From assembly GCA_965198045.1 (NCBI GenBank), contig CBDAOL010000006.1:62001-126000 (forward strand): DNA of 64,000 bases, written 5' to 3'. The position numbers and the translations under genes are program-made. The notes below the pieces were generated by a model, which was not told the DNA's origin, searched no databases, and saw only the letters and a program-made list of their open reading frames with translations. How positions within the stretch are numbered: the first letter of the stretch is position 1; each line of letters starts with the position of its first letter. Positions 59,317 to 64,000 of this stretch are shown in pieces. This DNA is from CBDDEC01 sp965198045. Lineage in GTDB: Bacteria > Chloroflexota > Dehalococcoidia > UBA2979.

Positions 59317-59778
59317 CTACGAGCCCTCGACGATCCGCTTCACGGCCTCGAGCGCGCCCGTCGGGTGCGCGTTCATGTCGCGCTGGTCGTTGATGATCGC
59401 CTGGACGACGCCTTCGCTGTCGAAGACGAAGGTCGTGCGCATGGCAATCTGCGCGCCCTCGCGACGGACGCCGAAGGTCTCGATCGTTGCGAGGTCTGGC
59501 CAATCCGACAGCAACTGGAACGTGATGTCGTTCTTCTCGGCGAACCCGCCCTGAGCGGCGAAAGTGTCCGCGCTGACGCCCGCGACGCGGGCGTTGAGGG
59601 CCTCGAAGTCGGCGATGGCCGACTGGAAGCCCCGCATCTCCATGGTTCACCCGCCGGTGAACGCCATCGGATAGAACGCGAGGACGGTAATCTCGCCTGC
59701 AAACGACTCGTTGGTGACCTCCTCGCGCTGGGTGTCGCGCACCGAGAAGGCCGGCATCTTCGATCCGACTTCAAGCAT
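59317..59778 (-). CDS. Peroxiredoxin (AhpC/TSA-type), probable selenoprotein with Sec44
   Basis: From the ATG at 59778 the frame reads LEVGSKMPAFSVRDTQREEV, then TVLAFYPMAFTGG followed by TGA (59649-59647) and TMEMRGFQSAIADFEAL. The peroxidatic motif PxxxTxxC is present as PMAFTGG-x with TGA at the Cys position. The conserved Arg appears in AMRTTFVFDSEG. The frame then stays open to the TAG at 59317. Total 153 residues, the standard length. No other Cys occurs in the protein, so it has no redox centre unless TGA is read as selenocysteine. A conventional call would start at the internal ATG (59643) and lose the active site. Confidence 0.85.
59624..59642 (-). promoter_or_regulatory. Candidate SECIS hairpin of the peroxiredoxin
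   Basis: Just after the TGA, UGGAG pairs with UUCCA, a bulged AU follows, and GC/GC closes a GGG loop. The bulged U and the G-rich apical loop fit the loose bacterial SECIS consensus, but the upper stem is short, so support is weaker than for the rhodanese. Confidence 0.4.
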
Positions 59779-59844
59779 CCGTAAAGTGGCCCTTCAAGCC
59801 GCGCGCCGAGTGCTCTCGACGGCCGCAGTTACGCGCTGCTCGCG

Positions 59845-60093
59845 CTAGTGATCGTCGTCGTCGGGCTCGTCTGGTCGCTGGAACTCCCAGTCGAGGTCAC
59901 GCTCGCGGCGGTAGAGATAGCCCACGGCCGCCCCGCCGAACACGGCGAGCAGGCCGAGAATCGTCACGCCGGCGACGATGAACATGTCGTCCGGTGTGGC
60001 CAGCGCTCGCTCCGACGCCAGCGCCGCCGACGGCCATGCCGCAGCCAGCGCCGCGATCATCGCTCCGGCCGCTGCCGAGGTCGCTCGTCGCAT
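59845..60093 (-). CDS. Small secreted or membrane protein
   Basis: 82 residues. The N-terminal signal (SAAAGAMIAALAAAWPSAALA) is followed by one membrane helix (VAGVTILGLLAVFGGAAVGY) and a basic then acidic tail, RRERDLDWEFQRPDEPDDDD. Not recognised. ATG at 60093 has a strong GGAGGA five bases upstream. Confidence 0.7.
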   Translation of the reverse strand: MRRATSAAAGAMIAALAAAWPSAALASERALATPDDMFIVAGVTILGLLAVFGGAAVGYLYRRERDLDWEFQRPDEPDDDDH

Positions 60094-60241
60094 CGGAGTC
60101 CTCCGCTGCCGCACCCTCCGGCGCAGAGCCGCAGTCTAGCGTGCGCTCCGCCAAGAGACGAGCAGGCTGGCGAAGCGCGCAAACCTCGGCGGCGCTGGTA
60201 ACCGTTAGGGAACCGTCACCATGCCGCGGGTCAGGCCCGGC

Positions 60242-60247
60242 TACGAT
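60242..60247 (+). promoter_or_regulatory. -10 box of a likely leaderless promoter
   Basis: TACGAT, six bases before the ATG at 60254, with no Shine-Dalgarno. This decides the start of the transglycosylase gene in favour of 60254 over the ATG at 60221. Confidence 0.55.
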
Positions 60248-60253
60248 CGTCGC

Positions 60254-62455
60254 ATGTGGCGATGGTCGATCCTGGTCGTGCTGATGATCGCCACCGTGCT
60301 CGTCGCCGCCCGACCGCGGTCGGCAGACACCCCGCCACCCCTCGCGGCCACGACCGCCTCGCCGACGTCGACCGTCGAGGCGACTTCGACACCCGCAGCG
60401 ACCCCGACTGCCACCTCGACCGCGACACCGACACTGGCACCGACACCCGTCGCCACGCCGTCGGCGACCGCCACGGCCAACCCGACCGCCGAGGCCACGT
60501 CGACGCCCGAGCCGACCTCGACGCCCGAGCCGCCTACGGTGATCGACCGTTACCTCGCCGCCGCGTCACTCCTTGAGGATGACGCGGTCGCCGCCGCCGT
60601 GGGGTTCGCGGCCATTGCCGATGGGTCGAGCTTCCTCGCCCCGTTCGCCCGGATCCGCGCCGCCGAGGCCTTCGTCGCCGCGGGGCAGGTCCAGCGGGCT
60701 GCCGATGCCTACGAGGCTGTGGCCGCAGATAGCTCGGCGGCATCTTCGCTGCGCGTCGATGCTCGCTTCGCCGGTGCGGAGCTCTTGATCGAGCTCGATG
60801 ACATCGAGAGCGCGCTGACGATCCTCGGTGGCGTGACGGTGGAGCCTGCCGCAGGAGCGAACGACCGTGCCGCCGCGCAGTGGCGGCGCGCCGAGCTATT
60901 GCGCGACCGCGACGATGCGGCCTGGGTCGATGCGGCTCGCAGCGCCCTGGTCGCCTCGACCGGCAGTGGCGCGGCCAGCGCCGCGGCCGACGCGCTGATC
61001 GCGGTGGAAGCGGACGTCAGCGAGTTCGACCTGGCGTACGCGTACTACCGCGGACGGCGCAACGCCGACTCACGCGAGCTGTACGAGGGCATCATCGCCG
61101 CCGATCCGACAGCCAGCGATCTGGCGATCGCCGCCTTCTACCTCGCGGCGCTCGCCGAGCGAACGTCGGAGCGGACGCGCGCCCTCGAGCAGTACGCGGC
61201 GTCGATCGAGGCGGCGCCGGCAGGACCGCTGGCCGACGACCCCCGCTACTGGCGTGGACGGGTGTTCGAGGAGCTGGGCGAGCACGGCCCGGCCGTCGCC
61301 GAATTCGACCTGCTCCTGGCCGAGTATCCGAACAGCCGCTTCGTCCAGGACGGAGCGACGCGCGCAGCGGTACGAGTCGGCCTCGGCGGCGACCCGGCGG
61401 CGGCGGCGCTTCGATTCGGCGGGCTTGTCGCTGCGTCGAGCGGCACGGCTGCTGCCACTGCCGCGCACTGGCAGCAGCTCTTCATCACGCTGGCGGGCGG
61501 AGACGAGCCGCCGGGCATCCCTGCCTCGGCGCTCGATCCCTCATCGCTGGCGGCGCTCCTGGACGCGAGCGGCTCGGCATGGCTCTCACCGCTTCCGGCC
61601 GGCTCCAGCGACGAGCTTCCGGAAGCGTGGGCTCCCGCCGCGACCGTCGCACGCGCCGAGGAGACGGACGCCTGGCTGCTGGCGCGCTTCGGGGCCGCAC
61701 CGTCGGAACGTGTCGAGCTGAAGCGGCTGCCTCTCGTCCAGCAACTGCTCGCCGTCGATGAGCGGGAGTTCGCCCACCTCGTCCTCCGCAGCGAACTGGA
61801 CTCGCAGGCGGAGCCTTACGGCCGTGTGGCCGTCGCGCGTACAGCGAGCCTGCTGGGCCTTCACGACATCGCGCTGATTGCGGCCGCGCGGGTGCTCGGA
61901 ACGCTCTCACCACTCGAACGCCTCGAGTCGCCGCCGGAACTCGAGCGGCTGGCCTACCCGATCCCATTCGAGCAGGAGGTCACCGCTGCGATCGGCCAGT
62001 CTGGCCTGCCACCGCTCCTGCTCTACGCCCTCGTGCGGCAGGAGTCTGCATTCGAGCCGACCGCCGGCTCGCACGCCGGAGCGCTCGGACTGACGCAGGT
62101 GATCGCTCCAACCGGGCAGGCGATCGCGGACGACCTCGGCGAGCCGTTCGAACTCGAAGCGCTGTTCGACCCCGCCACCTCGCTGCGCTACGGCGCGCAC
62201 TACCTCACGACGCAGATCGACAAGTTCGACGGCAACGTCCTCGCCGCTCTCGCCGGATACAACGGCGGCCCCGGGAACGCGCGTTACTGGCTGACGCAGA
62301 TCGAGCTGCCGGGCGCCGACGGCTTCCTCTACGCCGTCGAGTTCAGCGAGACACGCCGTTACCTCGAACGCGTGCTGGAGAACTACGCCTGGTACCGCTA
62401 TCTCTACCTCGACCTCGAGGCCCCGGCGCTGCCGTGGGAGGGTGTTGAGGGGTGA
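60254..62455 (+). CDS. Lytic murein transglycosylase (SLT family)
   Basis: 733 residues. A signal anchor (WSILVVLMIATVLVAARP) is followed by a Thr/Pro-rich linker of about 75 residues (wall-spanning type), helical TPR-like repeats (about 95-560), and a C-terminal SLT domain: LPPLLLYALVRQESAFEPTA with the catalytic Glu, GSHAGALGLTQVIAPTGQAI, SLRYGAHYLTTQIDKFDGNV and ALAGYNGGPGNARYWL. It cleaves peptidoglycan with formation of 1,6-anhydro ends. The layout is like Slt70. Confidence 0.92.
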   Translation: MWRWSILVVLMIATVLVAARPRSADTPPPLAATTASPTSTVEATSTPAATPTATSTATPTLAPTPVATPSATATANPTAEATSTPEPTSTPEPPTVIDRYLAAASLLEDDAVAAAVGFAAIADGSSFLAPFARIRAAEAFVAAGQVQRAADAYEAVAADSSAASSLRVDARFAGAELLIELDDIESALTILGGVTVEPAAGANDRAAAQWRRAELLRDRDDAAWVDAARSALVASTGSGAASAAADALIAVEADVSEFDLAYAYYRGRRNADSRELYEGIIAADPTASDLAIAAFYLAALAERTSERTRALEQYAASIEAAPAGPLADDPRYWRGRVFEELGEHGPAVAEFDLLLAEYPNSRFVQDGATRAAVRVGLGGDPAAAALRFGGLVAASSGTAAATAAHWQQLFITLAGGDEPPGIPASALDPSSLAALLDASGSAWLSPLPAGSSDELPEAWAPAATVARAEETDAWLLARFGAAPSERVELKRLPLVQQLLAVDEREFAHLVLRSELDSQAEPYGRVAVARTASLLGLHDIALIAAARVLGTLSPLERLESPPELERLAYPIPFEQEVTAAIGQSGLPPLLLYALVRQESAFEPTAGSHAGALGLTQVIAPTGQAIADDLGEPFELEALFDPATSLRYGAHYLTTQIDKFDGNVLAALAGYNGGPGNARYWLTQIELPGADGFLYAVEFSETRRYLERVLENYAWYRYLYLDLEAPALPWEGVEG

Positions 62456-62496
62456 CGCGACCTGGCCGCGATGAGGGTCGAAGCTGACCGCGTTCA

Positions 62497-62525
62497 TTGC
62501 CCGTCACCCGGGCCGCCGATATACT
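62497..62525 (+). promoter_or_regulatory. rpmH promoter
   Basis: TTGCCC (62497-62502), 17 bases, TATACT (62520-62525). It lies about 80 bases before the rpmH start. Confidence 0.65.
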
Positions 62526-62607
62526 CGGCCGGTGCGTCGCTCGGCGAGCGGCGCCTTCTCTTCGTCCCACCACCGGCCCTGTCGAGGGCGCCTCGAAGGA
62601 GGGCAGC

Positions 62608-62745
62608 TTGCCCAAGCGGACCTGGCAGCCGAAGCGCCGGCCTCGCGCGCGAAAGCATGGATTCCGGCACCGCATGTCGACCCGGTCCGGGCGTGACATC
62701 CTGAGCCGCCGCCGCTCGCGTGGCCGGCGGCGCCTGTCCGTCTAA
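62608..62745 (+). CDS. rpmH: Ribosomal protein L34
   Basis: 45 residues. PKRTWQPKRRPRARKHGFRH, then RMSTRSGRDILSRRRSRGRR is the canonical L34 sequence. The start is TTG, with a perfect AAGGAGGG upstream; the longer frame from 62497 is not needed. Located just before rnpA as in most bacteria near the chromosome origin. Confidence 0.96.
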   Translation: MPKRTWQPKRRPRARKHGFRHRMSTRSGRDILSRRRSRGRRRLSV

Positions 62746-62905
62746 CAGTCGTAGACGAATCACGGAGCATCAAGGAGTACACAACAGAACGCACCAGAAC
62801 AATCGAGTTACATCCCGCTTCTAGTACGACAATCGACGAGTACCCACGAACACGAGCCTACGCACCAGACACTTTATCCTACCCACACCGGACCGCCAGC
62901 CACTC
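62746..62905. other. rpmH-rnpA spacer, low in GC
   Basis: 160 bases with distinctly lower GC content than the surroundings, and many ACGA/ACAC words. I see no DnaA box and no terminator. It may hold the rnpA ribosome-binding region or a processing site. Confidence 0.4.
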
Positions 62906-63577
62906 ATGACCACAACCGACACCTCGACGCTCGCATCGCCCCAGCGCCCGGCCCGCCTGAAGCGAGCGGCCGACTTCGATAGCGTGATGCGCCACGGCCG
63001 CCGCTCGCGCGGCTCCCTGCTGCACATGGCACACCGCCCGAACGATCTTGAGGCGTCACGCGTCGGATACTCCGTGAGCCGCCGCGTTGGCAACGCCGTG
63101 ACGCGTAACCTCGTGAAGCGGCGCCTGCGCGAGTTGGTCGCGGATCGCCACCTCATCGGCGGGCGCGATGTCGTCGTGCTGGCGCAACCGGCAGCGGCCC
63201 AGGCCACGTTCGCCGAGCTCGCAGACGATCTCGACGCGCAGCTGCAGCGCTCGGGCCTCGAGGACGAAGCCACCCAGGTCGCTCCTCCCGTCGAGCTCGC
63301 CGAGGCGACATCGGACGCCCTGGAGCTCACTACCGCGGACGAATCCGCGAACGTCAGCCCCTCCGCACGCATGGTGTTGGCGTTGATCCGGGGATACCAG
63401 CGGCTGATCTCGCCTGCGCAGCCTGCGGCATGCCGCTATGAGCCGACCTGCAGCGCCTACGCCGTGACCGCCGTCGAGCGACACGGCGCAGCGCGTGGCT
63501 TCTGGCTCGCAACGAAGCGACTGCTGCGCTGCCGTCCCGGTTCCGAGGGCGGCTACGACCCGGTGCCGGAGCGATGA
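62906..63577 (+). CDS. rnpA: Fusion of ribonuclease P protein component and YidD
   Basis: 223 residues in one frame. Residues 1-118 are RnpA: RLKRAADFDSVMRHGRRSRG, SRVGYSVSRRVGNAVTRNLV and KRRLRELVADRHLIGGRDVV, the basic RNR-type motif that binds RNase P RNA. After an acidic linker (about 118-152), residues 153-223 are YidD: LIRGYQRLISPAQPAACRYE, PTCSAYAVTAVERHGAARGF, CRPGSEGGYDPVPE. YidD helps insert membrane proteins with YidC and is usually a separate gene following rnpA. I see no stop or start between the domains. The stop overlaps the start of the next gene (ATGA). Confidence 0.92.
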   Translation: MTTTDTSTLASPQRPARLKRAADFDSVMRHGRRSRGSLLHMAHRPNDLEASRVGYSVSRRVGNAVTRNLVKRRLRELVADRHLIGGRDVVVLAQPAAAQATFAELADDLDAQLQRSGLEDEATQVAPPVELAEATSDALELTTADESANVSPSARMVLALIRGYQRLISPAQPAACRYEPTCSAYAVTAVERHGAARGFWLATKRLLRCRPGSEGGYDPVPER

Positions 63578-64000
63578 GCGCCCGTCGCGCCGATGTGACG
63601 GCGGCCGAGACGGTGTTTCACGTGAAACACGACCGTCGGACCACCCCCGCAACGTGCGCGGCACGCCCCGGGCGACCCGCGAGGAGGCTTCTACCGCTGC
63701 TCGCAGCACTGGTTGCACTGCTGGCCATCGGTTGCGCCACGATTTCGAGCCCGGACGGCTGGGCCGGCCCGGTCGGAGACGGCGATCTGCTGATCATTCA
63801 CGAAAACGACGGCCAACTGGCCGCGCTCGAGCTGAACGAGGGCTCCCCGCCGCGAGTGCTCTGGCGTTTTCCGGCCGACAACGACGATCTCAGCTTCGAC
63901 GGTATCTACGCCCAGCCCATCCTCGACGGCGAACGGCTCTACGTCTTCGGGTTCGAGGGCATCGCCGTCGCGCTCGACATCAGCGGCCCGCTGCCACGGC
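63574..64000 (+). CDS. Lipoprotein with a PQQ-like propeller, N-terminal part (runs off the right edge)
   Basis: The ATG at 63574 overlaps the rnpA-yidD stop. 142 codons are present. After a basic segment, a signal peptide (LLPLLAALVALLAIGC) ends with a lipobox Cys at about residue 55. The mature part, LLIIHENDGQLAALELNEGS, then FDGIYAQPILDGERLYVFGF resembles the first blades of BamB/PQQ-type propellers. Position between yidD and (normally) yidC suggests a role in envelope biogenesis, but yidC is not within the window. The first 50 residues contain the parS site, so a later start is possible. Confidence 0.7.
   Translation, partial: MSARRADVTAAETVFHVKHDRRTTPATCAARPGRPARRLLPLLAALVALLAIGCATISSPDGWAGPVGDGDLLIIHENDGQLAALELNEGSPPRVLWRFPADNDDLSFDGIYAQPILDGERLYVFGFEGIAVALDISGPLPR
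63614..63629. other. parS: parS centromere site
   Basis: TGTTTCACGTGAAACA, a perfect 16-base palindrome identical to the bacterial parS consensus bound by ParB. It lies within the 5' part of a coding frame, close to rpmH and rnpA, where parS sites usually cluster near the origin. Confidence 0.92.

Noticed and set aside
62746..62905. oriC or DnaA boxes beside rpmH
   Set aside because: No TTATCCACA-like box, and dnaA is not adjacent. The parS site alone supports origin proximity.

Overview
This 64 kb window is high-GC bacterial chromosome, densely coding, with short operons on both strands. The gene set suggests a Chloroflexota bacterium, perhaps near the Dehalococcoidia or SAR202 groups. The pointers are a nuo cluster running A-B-C-D-H-I-J-K-L-M-N without E, F or G, a DnaJ-HspR-Clp operon, acyl-CoA dehydrogenase and MaoC genes, and frequent GTG and TTG starts. 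That placement is an inference. rpmH, rnpA and a perfect parS site near the right end indicate an origin-proximal region. I see no integrase, transposase, CRISPR array or rRNA.

Layout: 1-5 kb holds a PAP2-type membrane protein cut by the left edge, an Flp pilin, a Yip1-like protein and an ABC export operon with a degenerate ATPase. 4.9-9.5 kb is a nitrogen cluster (glnA, amtB, glnB and two OmpR-type regulators) whose divergent promoter carries 11-bp-phased GAAAC-like boxes. 9.6-21.6 kb has two MaoC subunits, a VOC protein and the nuo operon behind a clear TTGACA-N17-TACGCT promoter. 21.7-26.8 kb has a PadR-regulated membrane protein, valS, and a valS leader with a Val-Val-Val leader peptide and attenuator. 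26.8-33.4 kb is lipid-related (acyl-CoA dehydrogenases, thioesterase) with gene-tail remnants. 33.5-39.2 kb holds prs and secA. 39.2-44.1 kb is a heat-shock region (hsp20, dnaJ, hspR, clpC). 44-53 kb is mixed: MarR, a DsbA/VKOR pair, Rieske, RimI, PilZ. 53.7-59.8 kb includes two probable selenoproteins. 60-64 kb holds a lytic transglycosylase, rpmH, an rnpA-yidD fusion and parS.

The most striking finding is two genes in which an in-frame TGA falls exactly on the catalytic cysteine codon: a two-domain rhodanese (Sec239) and a cysteine-free peroxiredoxin (Sec44). Both read on in frame to normal family length. The rhodanese TGA is followed by a hairpin with a GGUCU loop starting 18 nt after the TGA, the spacing I recall for E. 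coli fdhF. These look like selenoproteins that an ordinary gene call truncates. Next come the ribosome-mediated valS attenuator, the phased nitrogen operator and two cases of duplicated gene 3' ends.

Several genes carry frameshifts (hsp20, a cytidylate-kinase-like gene, a VOC gene, an HNH gene, an NTF2-like gene). At least three lie at runs of four G or C, so sequencing error is possible. Many promoters place a TANNNT -10 box six or seven bases before the ATG, so leaderless transcripts are probably common.
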